Part shown: positions 8,466 through 17,560 of the stretch, in pieces
How the letters are laid out: each line of letters begins with the position of its first letter
Position numbering within the stretch: the stretch's first letter is position 1
DNA from: Bilophila sp964369665
GTDB lineage: Bacteria; Desulfobacterota; Desulfovibrionia; Desulfovibrionales; Desulfovibrionaceae
Direction: 5' to 3'
NCBI GenBank assembly: GCA_964369665.1
Contig: CAYJFS010000001.1
Coordinates: 372,001-436,000 of the forward strand
Length of the DNA: 64,000 bases
Position numbers and translations under genes: made by a program
The notes under the pieces: generated by a model
Databases searched by the model: none
What the model saw: the letters and a program-made list of their open reading frames with translations, nothing else
Told to the model about the DNA's origin: nothing

Positions 8466-10181
8466 TTAACTGTGTACTCTATATTCATCATACCATGTAG
8501 TAAACTCCGAATAAAAACATTCTAACCCTAACTCACTACGCAAACCTGTCTTTCTATTTTTTACTTCAACAACACCATATGTAAGACTTTTTTTACCTAT
8601 ACATATCTGTATAGGTATTCCTATTAAGTCAGCATCATTAAATTTTACTCCTGGACGCTCTTCACGATCATCTATAAGTACATCTATATTTTGAGCTATA
8701 AAAAATTGGTATAGCTCTTCTACTTTATGAGCAACATTTTCTTCTTTAGGATCTAAGTTAATAACTTCTATTTCAAAAGGTGCTAATGATGGAGGAAAAA
8801 TAATACCTTTATCATCATTGTTTTGCTCTATGCATGCTGCCACAATACGAGAAATACCTATACCATAACACCCCATAACCATAGACTGTTCTTTACCGTG
8901 TTCATCAATAAAATATGCCTTCATTGCATGAGAATATTTTGTTCCTAGCTTAAATACATGTCCTACTTCAATACCTTTTATAAAATGTATATTGCCATTA
9001 CAGCAAGGACAGCTGTCTGTACTGACAATCATCCTTATATCAAAAAAAGTAATATTAGGTACATCTCTACATAAGTCTACATGTAACAGATGTTTATCTG
9101 GTTTATTTGCTCCTGTAATCCAGTCATTAGAAGCTATAAGTTCATGATCAGCAATAATATGTTCAACATCAAGCCCAATAGGTCCAGCAAAACCTACTGG
9201 TGCACCAGTCCATTTCTTAACTTGTTCAACACTAGCCATTTCAACATGATTAGCACCAAAAAATCTTTGGACTTTAAGTATATTAACCTCTCTATCACCT
9301 CGAACTAAAACAGCAACAGATTGTCCATCTATAACATATAATAAAGTTTTTATACAGTTCTGTGCTGATACATTAAGAAATACACTTACATCCTCTATAG
9401 TATACTTATCTGGTGTTGCTATCTCTTTTATTTTCAACTCTGAAAGAGCTATAGAAGGAGGCTCAACTATTGCAGCCCGTTCAATATTCGATGACCAATC
9501 ACATTGTTGACAAGTAACAATAGTATCCTCACCAGTGTCTGCTAAAACCATAAATTCATGAGAAAAATTTCCACCTATAGAACCTGAATCTGCTTCAACA
9601 GCTTTAAATTGTAAACCCATACGTGTAAAAATACATGTATATGCTTCAAACATTGCTTTATAACTTATCTCTGCACCATCATTATCACGATCAAATGAGT
9701 ATGCATCTTTCATTAAAAATTCACGTCCACGCATAAGACCAAAGCGAGGCCTAATTTCATCACGAAATTTTGTTTGTATTTGATATAAAGTTACTGGGAG
9801 CTGTCTATACGACTGCACTTCTCCACGGAGAAGATCTGTCATAACCTCCTCATGTGTAGGACCAAGACAATAATCCCGATCATGCCTATCTTTAAAGCGT
9901 AAAAGTTCTTTTCCATACTCTTCCCAGCGTCCAGATTCCAACCATAAATCTGCAGGTTGAACCATTGGCATAAGTACTTCTAATGCCCCTATTTTGTTCA
10001 TTTCTTCACGAACAATATTTATAGCTTTATCCAGTGATCGTATACCTAAAGGTAACCATGTATAAATACCAGAGGTAAGTTTACGAATCATACCTGAACG
10101 AATAAGAAGTTTATGACTAATAACTTCAGCATCACCAGGTGCTTCTTTTAAGGTAGGAATATAATATTGTGTCCAACGCAT
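8466..10181 (-). CDS. proS: Prolyl-tRNA synthetase, bacterial type with editing domain
   Basis: Charges tRNA-Pro with proline. The 571 residues follow the bacterial (ProS type 1) layout: class II catalytic core from the N-terminus with 'RSGMIRKLTSGIYTWLPLG' and 'FRDEIRPRFGLMRGREFLM', a YbaK-like insertion (about 225-385) that edits Ala-tRNA-Pro, the motif 3 region 'VMGCYGIGISRIVAA', and a C-terminal anticodon-binding domain including 'DDREERPGVKFNDADLIG'. It is encoded alone on the minus strand, with a radical SAM gene 69 bases upstream in the same direction. Confidence 0.97.
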   Translation of the reverse strand: MRWTQYYIPTLKEAPGDAEVISHKLLIRSGMIRKLTSGIYTWLPLGIRSLDKAINIVREEMNKIGALEVLMPMVQPADLWLESGRWEEYGKELLRFKDRHDRDYCLGPTHEEVMTDLLRGEVQSYRQLPVTLYQIQTKFRDEIRPRFGLMRGREFLMKDAYSFDRDNDGAEISYKAMFEAYTCIFTRMGLQFKAVEADSGSIGGNFSHEFMVLADTGEDTIVTCQQCDWSSNIERAAIVEPPSIALSELKIKEIATPDKYTIEDVSVFLNVSAQNCIKTLLYVIDGQSVAVLVRGDREVNILKVQRFFGANHVEMASVEQVKKWTGAPVGFAGPIGLDVEHIIADHELIASNDWITGANKPDKHLLHVDLCRDVPNITFFDIRMIVSTDSCPCCNGNIHFIKGIEVGHVFKLGTKYSHAMKAYFIDEHGKEQSMVMGCYGIGISRIVAACIEQNNDDKGIIFPPSLAPFEIEVINLDPKEENVAHKVEELYQFFIAQNIDVLIDDREERPGVKFNDADLIGIPIQICIGKKSLTYGVVEVKNRKTGLRSELGLECFYSEFTTWYDEYRVHS

Positions 10182-10250
10182 CTACTACACCTCTTTAATT
10201 TTCACCAAATACTATATTTATATATCTTTCTTATTTCGCAAAACATATAA

Positions 10251-11177
10251 TTACAGTAATGAGTTTACTTTTGGAAGTCTTAATCGATAATGCCGTTCGA
10301 TTGTTCGAACAAGATAACTTTTATGTTGTGCCCATTCTGGTGCAACAAGATCTTTTGAAGGAGGATCTGCAACAACCCTATGAATAACAATATCAGGACG
10401 TAATCGATAAAGAGACTCAACAATAAGCTCAATATACATTCTTTCTGTCAATGGAGTATATAAACCTTTAATATATTCTTTCTCAAGTACTGTATATCTC
10501 TCTACATATACATTATGAAATTTTATACCATGTACAGGTAAAGCATTAAGGCGATCAACTGTCTTTAACATATCTTCAGGAGTCTCACCTGGCAAACCAA
10601 ACATAACATGTGCACAAACCTGGATACCTGATTTTGCAACTTGGATAATAGCATCTTCTGAACATTTGGCAGTATGCCTACGGTTAATATACATAAGTGT
10701 TTCATCACGTAATGTTTGTACACCTAACTCTACCCATTTTTCTAAACAAAACATATCAGCAATAAGTTTTAATTTTTCTTCCGTTAAACAATCTGGCCTG
10801 GTAGCCACTGAGATACCTGACAAACCTTCTAAATCCATAATTTGAGCCAAAATAGAGGAAAATTTATCTAACGAACCATAGGTATTGGAAAAAGATTGCA
10901 GGTAAGCTATAAAGCATATAGGTCTATGAGGTACATAAAAATGTTTACGCCAGTGCTCCCATTGTTCGGTAATAGACATGCCAGACAAACTAAAACCAGA
11001 GCCTGAGCCTAAAATATTACAAAAAGTACAACCAATGTTAGAAAGAGTACCATCTCTATTTGGGCATGAACCACCAACATCTAGAGGAATTTTTTGGCCA
11101 CGGCACCCAAAACGTCGACGAAAATGTGCTGCTAAATTATTCCAGGTATTGCTCATAATTTTGATTGACAGTAACAT
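10251..11177 (-). CDS. Radical SAM protein, TIGR01212/YhcC type
   Basis: Predicted Fe-S radical SAM enzyme of 308 residues. The cluster site is 'CPNRDGT' followed nine residues later by 'GCTFCN', an elongated spacing that is typical of the YhcC/TIGR01212 group, and 'HVMFGLPGETPEDM' is the usual SAM-radical core strand. The substrate of this family is not firmly known to me. The ATG at 11177 gives the longest frame; an in-frame ATG at 11156 ('MSNTWNNL') fits family length better, and neither has a strong ribosome site. It is divergent from mreB with a 65-base gap. Confidence 0.83.
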   Translation of the reverse strand: MLLSIKIMSNTWNNLAAHFRRRFGCRGQKIPLDVGGSCPNRDGTLSNIGCTFCNILGSGSGFSLSGMSITEQWEHWRKHFYVPHRPICFIAYLQSFSNTYGSLDKFSSILAQIMDLEGLSGISVATRPDCLTEEKLKLIADMFCLEKWVELGVQTLRDETLMYINRRHTAKCSEDAIIQVAKSGIQVCAHVMFGLPGETPEDMLKTVDRLNALPVHGIKFHNVYVERYTVLEKEYIKGLYTPLTERMYIELIVESLYRLRPDIVIHRVVADPPSKDLVAPEWAQHKSYLVRTIERHYRLRLPKVNSLL

Positions 11178-11193
11178 GTTTTTGGAACATCAA
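11165..11193 (+). promoter_or_regulatory. Possible promoter of the mre operon
   Basis: A perfect TTGACA (11165-11170) lies inside the start of the divergent radical SAM gene, with CATCAA at 11188-11193 (three of six -10 matches) after 17 bases. The spacing and place upstream of mreB (start 11243, ribosome site AGGAG at 11226-11230) fit, but the weak -10 in AT-rich DNA keeps this tentative. Confidence 0.35.
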
Positions 11194-11242
11194 ATCATTA
11201 ATTCAAAATTAAATATTTATTTTTAGGAGTAAGCAAGAACCC

Positions 11243-12283
11243 ATGGCAAAAATATTGGACTTTATTCTAGGGGCATTTTCCAACGATCTAGCCATTGATC
11301 TTGGTACAGCTAATACCTGTGTTTATGTAAAAGGGCAAGGTATCATTCTTAGAGAACCTTCTGTTGTAGCAGTAAAAAAAGAAATTCGTGGTAATAATAA
11401 AGTCCTTGCAGTTGGGCAAGATGCAAAAAGAATGCTTGGACGTACACCTGGAAATATAGAAGCTATTAGACCAATGAAAGATGGAGTTATTGCTGACTTT
11501 GAAATAACAGAAGCTATGTTGAGGCACTTTATTTCAAAAGTACATAACTCTCGAAGACTTGTTCGACCAAGAATCATGATTTGTGTCCCAACAGGTATAA
11601 CTCAGGTAGAAAAACGTGCTGTTAAAGAATCTGCACAAAGTGCTGGAGCTCGAGAAGTTTACCTTATTGAAGAGCCAATGGCTGCAGCCATTGGTGCAAA
11701 CCTCCCCATACAAGAACCTACCTCAAATATGGTTGTAGATATTGGTGGAGGAACAACAGAAGTTGCTGTAATATCACTATCAGGTATCGTATACTCCAGA
11801 TCTGTACGTGTTGGTGGCGACAAAATGGATGAAGCTATTATGGCTCATGTAAAAAGAAAATATAACCTACTGATAGGCGAGTCATCAGCAGAAGAAATAA
11901 AAATTAAGATAGGATCTGCATACCCTATAGATCCTGAACAACAAATAGAAGTAAGAGGTAGAGATCTTGTTACAGGTATTCCACAAAACATTATCATTAC
12001 TTCTGAAGAAGTCCGTAAGGCTATTTCTGGTCAAGCTGATAGCATCATTCAAGCAGTACGTGTTGCTCTTGAACAAACACCACCAGAATTAGCTGCAGAT
12101 ATTGTAGATAGAGGTATTGTTTTAACAGGTGGAGGAGCATTACTTAAAGGACTTGATCAACGACTACGCGAAGAAACATCTCTTCCTATAACAGTTGTTG
12201 AAGATCCACTTTCTACTGTTGTTGTTGGCACAGGTTTAGCTCTTGATGGTCTTAATGTATTAAGAGAAGTCTGTATTGACTAA
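11243..12283 (+). CDS. mreB: Rod shape-determining actin homologue MreB
   Basis: Membrane-associated actin-like filament protein that guides the lateral-wall synthesis complex. The 346 residues contain the actin-fold phosphate loops 'DLGTANTCVYVKG' near the N-terminus and 'VVDIGGGTTEVAVIS' in the middle, and the adenosine motif 'LTGGGALLKGLD' near the C-terminus. It is the first gene of mreB-mreC-mreD-mrdA-rodA-bactofilin on the plus strand, although a 117-base gap before mreC leaves room for a second promoter. Confidence 0.97.
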   Translation: MAKILDFILGAFSNDLAIDLGTANTCVYVKGQGIILREPSVVAVKKEIRGNNKVLAVGQDAKRMLGRTPGNIEAIRPMKDGVIADFEITEAMLRHFISKVHNSRRLVRPRIMICVPTGITQVEKRAVKESAQSAGAREVYLIEEPMAAAIGANLPIQEPTSNMVVDIGGGTTEVAVISLSGIVYSRSVRVGGDKMDEAIMAHVKRKYNLLIGESSAEEIKIKIGSAYPIDPEQQIEVRGRDLVTGIPQNIIITSEEVRKAISGQADSIIQAVRVALEQTPPELAADIVDRGIVLTGGGALLKGLDQRLREETSLPITVVEDPLSTVVVGTGLALDGLNVLREVCID

Positions 12284-12400
12284 AGGCTAGCTACTTAATT
12301 TTTATCTTTAAAATATCTTAAAAATATAGATAAGATAGATATAACATTATGATCATACAGTGCATTTATTACTATATATGCTCTAAACAATGAGAAAAAA

Positions 12401-13282
12401 ATGCCCCTTAAGCGTTTATTACTTATTTTGGCATTTGGGCTACTTCTTTATCTAACTATCTATAGCTGGAATCAACGCACACATTTCTTAGATAAAGCTG
12501 TAACAAATACTGGTTTAGAAGCCTCTGGACTTGTTATAAAATCAGTGCTTTTTGTACAAGATTGTGTTTCAGAAACATGGAAAAAATATATTGATCTTAT
12601 TTCTGTCCATGAAGAAAATGAACTACTCAAAAAACAACTTTCTGAAGCAAAAATAAATCTCTTTTTAAATAACGAAGACTATGCAGAACTTATTCGGCTT
12701 CGAAAAATTTTGACACTTTCGCCTCCAAAAGAATGGGAAATGCAAGGAGCACGAGTTTTAGCTGGAAGGATGGGCTCTAATGCTGTCCTTGCTACTATCA
12801 TTATTGACCATGGTTATATTACAGGTGCTATCCCTGGAACACCAGTTATGACTCAAGAAGGCATCATAGGTAGAGTTTTTCGCTCAGGTCCAACAACAGC
12901 AACAATACTACTATTGACTGATCCTGTAAGTCGCATTGCTGTAGTAAGCCAAAAAAACAGAGTTCAAGGTATCATTGTAGGTTCTGGGACAACAACACCT
13001 CTTGAAATGCAATTTGTTTCTAATAATAGCTCTGTTATGCCAGGAGAAATTCTTGTTACATCTGGACTTGATGAAGCATTCCCCAAAGGTATACCAGTAG
13101 CAAAAGTTGTTAAAATAAAAACCTCTGACCTCTCTCCTTTTCAATCCATACAAGCAGTTCCACTAGCAAACACTTCAAATATTGAAGAACTTGTTTTACT
13201 TAATCCATTAAAACCAATAATAGAAAACATACCTCAAAACCAACATACAGAATTAGAAAGAAAAAAACATGAACCTCTATAA
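12401..13282 (+). CDS. mreC: Rod shape-determining protein MreC
   Basis: Periplasmic scaffold of the elongation complex that contacts PBP2. A short cytoplasmic N-terminus leads to one membrane helix (about residues 5-22), then a coiled coil (about 60-95, 'HEENELLKKQLSEAK') and two beta-barrel domains with 'GTPVMTQEGIIGRVFRSGP' and 'MPGEILVTSGLDEAFPKGIPVAKV', which is the typical MreC core. The 293-residue length is normal. It overlaps mreD by 14 bases. Confidence 0.94.
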   Translation: MPLKRLLLILAFGLLLYLTIYSWNQRTHFLDKAVTNTGLEASGLVIKSVLFVQDCVSETWKKYIDLISVHEENELLKKQLSEAKINLFLNNEDYAELIRLRKILTLSPPKEWEMQGARVLAGRMGSNAVLATIIIDHGYITGAIPGTPVMTQEGIIGRVFRSGPTTATILLLTDPVSRIAVVSQKNRVQGIIVGSGTTTPLEMQFVSNNSSVMPGEILVTSGLDEAFPKGIPVAKVVKIKTSDLSPFQSIQAVPLANTSNIEELVLLNPLKPIIENIPQNQHTELERKKHEPL

Positions 13283-13739
13283 TTATACTTGGTGGATCCT
13301 ATCATTTATCTTTAGTATTCTAGGTCAGCGTATATTACCTGGTATTGATATTTTAGTTGTTGGATTACTCATCTCACTCCAAGAACATAATCCTATTCAA
13401 ACAAGTGCTATATTGCTCATATCTATTCTTCTTCAAGAAGGCTGTGGTACATTAGATTTTGGTGTATCATTTCTCTGGTATAGTTGTATCATTATATTAT
13501 TCTTTATTGGGCGATGGCTTTTTGAGGTAGAAAATCTTTTATTTGTTATTCTTCTTAGCCTTTGTATTGGTCTGTCAAAATATTCTATTATAACTTTTAT
13601 GAGTCGTTTACAAAATTTTCCTGAAAATTCTTTGTTTGTATTTAAAGAATGTATGTTGCAATCTCTTTATACACCTATTTTATGGAAAATTTTCTCACTA
13701 ACACGAACATGGGTAAGAGCTTATGAAGATCAATCTTGA
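13269..13739 (+). CDS. mreD: Rod shape-determining membrane protein MreD
   Basis: A 156-residue, very hydrophobic protein with about five predicted membrane helices, matching MreD in size and position between mreC and the PBP2 gene. Sequence similarity in this family is low, so the call rests mostly on position and topology. It overlaps mreC upstream by 14 bases and mrdA downstream by 17 bases, so translation of the three is probably coupled. Confidence 0.85.
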   Translation: MNLYNYTWWILSFIFSILGQRILPGIDILVVGLLISLQEHNPIQTSAILLISILLQEGCGTLDFGVSFLWYSCIIILFFIGRWLFEVENLLFVILLSLCIGLSKYSIITFMSRLQNFPENSLFVFKECMLQSLYTPILWKIFSLTRTWVRAYEDQS

Positions 13740-15516
13740 GTCTGAAAGCTATCAGCCTCCACGCAATGGCCTTATCCTCCTCCAGGTCCTCATAGGATTT
13801 CTATTTTTTGTTTTCACACTAAGATTTTGGTATCTACAAATTCATAAAGGTGAAGAATTTGCTCATCAGGCCCAGAATAATAGATTACGTAATGAACGTA
13901 TTTATGCTTCCCGAGGGCTTATTCAAGATAAAAATGGTATTAGACTTGCAGAAAATAGACCAGCTTTTGCTTTAGGCCTTATTAGAGAAGATTGTTCAGA
14001 TATCTCAGCAACACTTGCTCAAGTAAGTTTTTGGATGAAAGTTCCTCTTGAACAACTTTTGACAAAATATAATCAAGATAAAAAAAAAGTGAAACCATTT
14101 GAACCAATTTTACTTTTTACAGATATCCCATTTGAACAAGTAGCACGAATAGAGTCACAACTCATACATTGGCCTGGCCTTATAACACTTGCACATTCAA
14201 AAAGACATTACCCTTATAGTAATGACTTTGCACATATCCTTGGCTATGTTGCCGAAGCAAATGAAAAAGAACTCTCTTCAGATAAAAATCTCTCTTTAGG
14301 AGATAGTGTAGGGAAACAAGGCCTTGAATATATACTTGAACAAAAATTACGTGGTAATAAGGGTGAATATAGTGTAGAAGTTGATGTACTAGGTCGAGTT
14401 CTAGGAAAAATTCTTATAGAAGCACCACAAAATGGAAAAAATGTCCAACTATGTCTTGATGCAAAACTACAAAAAAAAATAACATCCATTCTTGATACAC
14501 ATACAGCAAGTGTTATTGTTATTGAACCACATACAGGGAAACTCCATGCACTTGTAACTACCCCTGCATATGATAGTAATATTTTCGTACATGGATTATC
14601 ATCAAAAACATGGGAAGACCTCCGAGATGATCCTTTACATCCTCTACAAAATAGAACTATTCAAAGTACATATCCTCCAGCTTCGGTGTGGAAACTTATT
14701 ATGGTAGGTTTATTCTTACAAGAAGGTATATCTCCTTCTACTAGAGTTACATGTACAGGACAAGTATCACTTGGTGATCATACATTTAGATGTTGGAGGA
14801 AACATGGTCATGGTTCTGTCGATATGCTACAATCTGTTACTGATTCTTGTGATGTATATTACTATATCTTAGGAGAAAAAGTCGGTATTGATAAAATTGA
14901 ACAGTTTGCTAAAGCATGTGGTTTTGGTGCTCTTACAAACATTGATTTACCACATGAAAAAACTGGTATTGTCCCATCACGATCATGGAAACGTAGTCGT
15001 TTTGGAGATAATTGGTACAAAGGTGAAACACTCAACACATCTATAGGTCAAGGCTATACATTAATCACCCCACTTCAACTTGCTGTATTTATTTCTTCTC
15101 TTCTTAATGGTGGTAAACTTATGAAACCTTTACTCCTTGCAAATGAAGAACCGAAAGTGCTTGGAGAAATACCTATTTCTGAAGAAGGCAGAGCCTTTAT
15201 TAAAAATACAATGAAGACTACTGTTGAAAAAGGTACAGCAAGAGTTCTTAAACGTAATAATGCTGTAATTGGAGGTAAAACAGGAACAGCACAAGTCGTC
15301 AAGCTAAAAATGATTGGTGACCGTAGATTGAAATCTAGTGAGCTTGACTATATAGAAAGAGACCATGCTTGGATTGCCTCATGGGGTGAAAAAGATGGTC
15401 AAGAGCTTGTCGTTGTTGTTATGGTTGAACATGGTGGTGGTGGTAGTGCTACTGCTGGACCAATTGCACGAAAAGTTTATGATATTCTATATTCAAATAA
15501 ACAAGAAAATAGTTAA
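13723..15516 (+). CDS. mrdA: Penicillin-binding protein 2 (elongation transpeptidase)
   Basis: Class B PBP that crosslinks peptidoglycan during side-wall growth with RodA. One N-terminal membrane helix (about 17-37) is followed by the PBP dimerisation domain ('ASRGLIQDKNG') and the transpeptidase domain. The active serine is S321 in the SxxK motif S-V-W-K (321-324), the second motif is S-C-D in 'SDSCDVYYY', and KTG is at 519-521 in 'GGKTGTAQV'. Length 597 is typical. The ATG overlaps mreD and the gene ends 14 bases before rodA. Confidence 0.96.
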   Translation: MKINLESESYQPPRNGLILLQVLIGFLFFVFTLRFWYLQIHKGEEFAHQAQNNRLRNERIYASRGLIQDKNGIRLAENRPAFALGLIREDCSDISATLAQVSFWMKVPLEQLLTKYNQDKKKVKPFEPILLFTDIPFEQVARIESQLIHWPGLITLAHSKRHYPYSNDFAHILGYVAEANEKELSSDKNLSLGDSVGKQGLEYILEQKLRGNKGEYSVEVDVLGRVLGKILIEAPQNGKNVQLCLDAKLQKKITSILDTHTASVIVIEPHTGKLHALVTTPAYDSNIFVHGLSSKTWEDLRDDPLHPLQNRTIQSTYPPASVWKLIMVGLFLQEGISPSTRVTCTGQVSLGDHTFRCWRKHGHGSVDMLQSVTDSCDVYYYILGEKVGIDKIEQFAKACGFGALTNIDLPHEKTGIVPSRSWKRSRFGDNWYKGETLNTSIGQGYTLITPLQLAVFISSLLNGGKLMKPLLLANEEPKVLGEIPISEEGRAFIKNTMKTTVEKGTARVLKRNNAVIGGKTGTAQVVKLKMIGDRRLKSSELDYIERDHAWIASWGEKDGQELVVVVMVEHGGGGSATAGPIARKVYDILYSNKQENS

Positions 15517-15530
15517 GGAAGAATTACAAT

Positions 15531-16643
15531 ATGGATCCAATTGACCGCAGACTTATTACTCATATGAATTGGAGCCTTTTAGCGTATACAATTATTATAT
15601 TTCTCATTGGTATTGGAAATCTTTATTCAGCAAGTGGTGTACGCTTAGAAAACGGAATGTTTGTTTCACCCTTCTATCAAAGACAATTTGTTTGGGGTGT
15701 TATTGGTTTATTTGCAATGCTTTTATGCATAACTTTTGATTACAGACATTTACAAAGCCTTGCTTTGCCTATTTTCCTTTTTACTATTATTCTTCTTATA
15801 GCTACACTTATAGTTGGTAAGTCTACATATGGAGCAAAACGATGGATTTCACTTGGATTCTTTAATATCCAACCTGGGGAATTGGCTAAAATGTCTACGC
15901 TTATTCTTGGTGCACGGATGCTTTCTCTTAATGGAACAGCACTTTCATGGAAAAGACTTATACAAATAGTCACTATTGCTCTTATCCCAGCAGCACTTAT
16001 TGCCATACAACCAGATTTAGGAACAGCACTAACGATTATAGCTATCCTTGGTGGTATGATATGCTATCATGGTCTTAAACCTTATGTACTAAAAACATGT
16101 ATTATGTTTATTCCTCTTTTAATCCCACTTGGATGGTTTTTATTACATGACTATCAAAAACAACGTATCCTAACCTTTTTAGATCCAACTAAGGATCCAA
16201 GAGGATCAGGCTATCATATCATCCAATCACAAATAGCTATTGGTTCTGGTCAATTCTATGGAAAAGGTTTTCTAGAAGGTACTCAAAGCCAATTACGATT
16301 TTTACCTGAAAAGCATACCGATTTTGTCATTGCTGTATTTGGAGAAGAGTGGGGATTTTTAGGTTGTGTTATTCTTATGGGTCTACTATGCTTTTTTCTA
16401 TTAGCTATTTTCAATACAACAAAAGATGCAAAAGATCGTTTTGGAAGTACTCTTGCTGCAGGAATTTTTATGTATTTTTTCTGGCAATTATTTGTTAATA
16501 TTGGTATGGTTGTTGGTATTATGCCTGTGGTAGGTATCCCATTACCATTTTTAAGTTATGGTGGTAGTTCAATGCTTGTAAACTTTATTCTTATAGGCCT
16601 TGTATTGAATATATCTATGCGCAGATTTGTATTTAAGAACTAG
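15531..16643 (+). CDS. rodA: Peptidoglycan glycosyltransferase RodA (SEDS family)
   Basis: Multi-spanning SEDS enzyme that polymerises lipid II into glycan strands during elongation, in complex with PBP2. The 370 residues show about ten hydrophobic helices, the conserved 'GAKRWISLGFFNIQPGELAK' region (split here as about residues 100-120), 'QPDLGTAL', the extracellular loop with 'PEKHTDFVIAVFGEEWG', and 'LPFLSYGGSSML' near the end. A GGAAG ribosome site precedes the ATG. It directly follows mrdA. Confidence 0.96.
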   Translation: MDPIDRRLITHMNWSLLAYTIIIFLIGIGNLYSASGVRLENGMFVSPFYQRQFVWGVIGLFAMLLCITFDYRHLQSLALPIFLFTIILLIATLIVGKSTYGAKRWISLGFFNIQPGELAKMSTLILGARMLSLNGTALSWKRLIQIVTIALIPAALIAIQPDLGTALTIIAILGGMICYHGLKPYVLKTCIMFIPLLIPLGWFLLHDYQKQRILTFLDPTKDPRGSGYHIIQSQIAIGSGQFYGKGFLEGTQSQLRFLPEKHTDFVIAVFGEEWGFLGCVILMGLLCFFLLAIFNTTKDAKDRFGSTLAAGIFMYFFWQLFVNIGMVVGIMPVVGIPLPFLSYGGSSMLVNFILIGLVLNISMRRFVFKN

Positions 16644-16671
16644 TAATACATACTATTTAGTGGAGAAAACT

Positions 16672-17025
16672 GTGGGAAAAGAAGAAATTAATGCATTTCT
16701 TGGCTCAGGTACAACCTACCAAGGTAAACTTGTATTCCAAAATGCTGTTCGTATAGATGGATCTTTTAAAGGTGAAATACAATCCGAGGGATCTTTAATA
16801 GTAGGCAAAGAAGGTATCATAGATGGGATACTAGAAGTTGGCGAACTTATTCTTAGTGGTGTTTTTATAGGTGAAGTACGTGCAACAAAAAGAATTATTA
16901 TTCATAAAACTGGAAAACTACAAGGTTCTATTGTTGCACCAGCACTAGTAACAGAAGAAGGTTCTGTTATTAATGGTCAAATAATAATGCAAAATCCTCT
17001 TGTTGAAAATAATGAAACAAAATAA
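16672..17025 (+). CDS. Bactofilin (polymer-forming cytoskeletal protein)
   Basis: Bactofilins form nucleotide-free beta-helix filaments on the inner membrane and can position wall enzymes. The core shows the usual run of short turns: 'GTTYQGKLVFQNAVRIDG', 'GEIQSEGSLIVGKEG', 'GVFIGEVRA' and 'KLQGSIVAPALV', with glycine every five to six residues. I choose the GTG at 16672 (about 117 residues) because TGGAG lies eight bases upstream and bactofilin homology begins there; a longer frame from 16627 overlaps rodA. Position after rodA suggests a role in wall growth or the curved cell form, which is inference. Confidence 0.85.
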   Translation: MGKEEINAFLGSGTTYQGKLVFQNAVRIDGSFKGEIQSEGSLIVGKEGIIDGILEVGELILSGVFIGEVRATKRIIIHKTGKLQGSIVAPALVTEEGSVINGQIIMQNPLVENNETK

Positions 17026-17047
17026 TTGGTACTATACTATAATCTTT

Positions 17048-17076
17048 TTGACATAAAAAACTATTTCAGCTAATTA
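17048..17076 (+). promoter_or_regulatory. Possible promoter of the ATP synthase operon
   Basis: A perfect TTGACA (17048-17053) sits in the 93-base gap between the bactofilin gene and the b' gene, followed after 17 bases by the AT-rich TAATTATTA, which matches the -10 consensus poorly. Position is right for an ATP synthase promoter; the -10 is weak. Confidence 0.35.
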
Positions 17077-17118
17077 TTACAACAATAACCATTAGATCTA
17101 ATAATGTAAGGAACTTGT

Positions 17119-17535
17119 ATGATAGAATTAAACATTACTCTATTTATACAATTTTTCAACTTTATTATTACACTTATTGTGCTAAACTTTATATTAGTAA
17201 AGCCTATTAGAACAATAATACTAGAGCGTAAAAATTCAATTATAGCCATGACACAAAAAATTGAAATACTTACACAAAAAGTACAAACAATGAACACATA
17301 TTATAAGAATAGCATCACAAAAGCTCAAGAAAAAGGGAAACAATACTATAAAAATATAGAAATTGAAGCCAATAAACATAAAGAACACTTATTGTATACG
17401 GCTCTGAATGATGCTCGAATGACACTTAAAGAAAAACAAATTTCTTTGGAAAATGAGGCTGATGTTGTTCAGCAAAAAATAAAGAATACTACTGCAAGCT
17501 TTTCTACAATAATTGCAACAAAAATCACTATGTAA
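17119..17535 (+). CDS. atpX: ATP synthase F0 subunit b' (peripheral stalk)
   Basis: Peripheral-stalk protein that holds F1 against rotation. The 138 residues start with a single membrane helix (about 5-28, 'LFIQFFNFIITLIVLNFILVKPI') ending in the conserved basic K-P-I-R, followed by a long charged helix 'LERKNSIIAMTQKIEILTQK' and beyond, which would form a coiled coil with subunit b. It has a weak AAGGAAC ribosome site and precedes atpF with a 25-base distance between stop and the likely atpF TTG start. Gene order b'-b-delta-alpha-gamma-beta-epsilon is standard for Desulfovibrio relatives. Confidence 0.85.
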   Translation: MIELNITLFIQFFNFIITLIVLNFILVKPIRTIILERKNSIIAMTQKIEILTQKVQTMNTYYKNSITKAQEKGKQYYKNIEIEANKHKEHLLYTALNDARMTLKEKQISLENEADVVQQKIKNTTASFSTIIATKITM

Positions 17536-17560
17536 AAATTCTTTTTCAGAGGTTACATAC

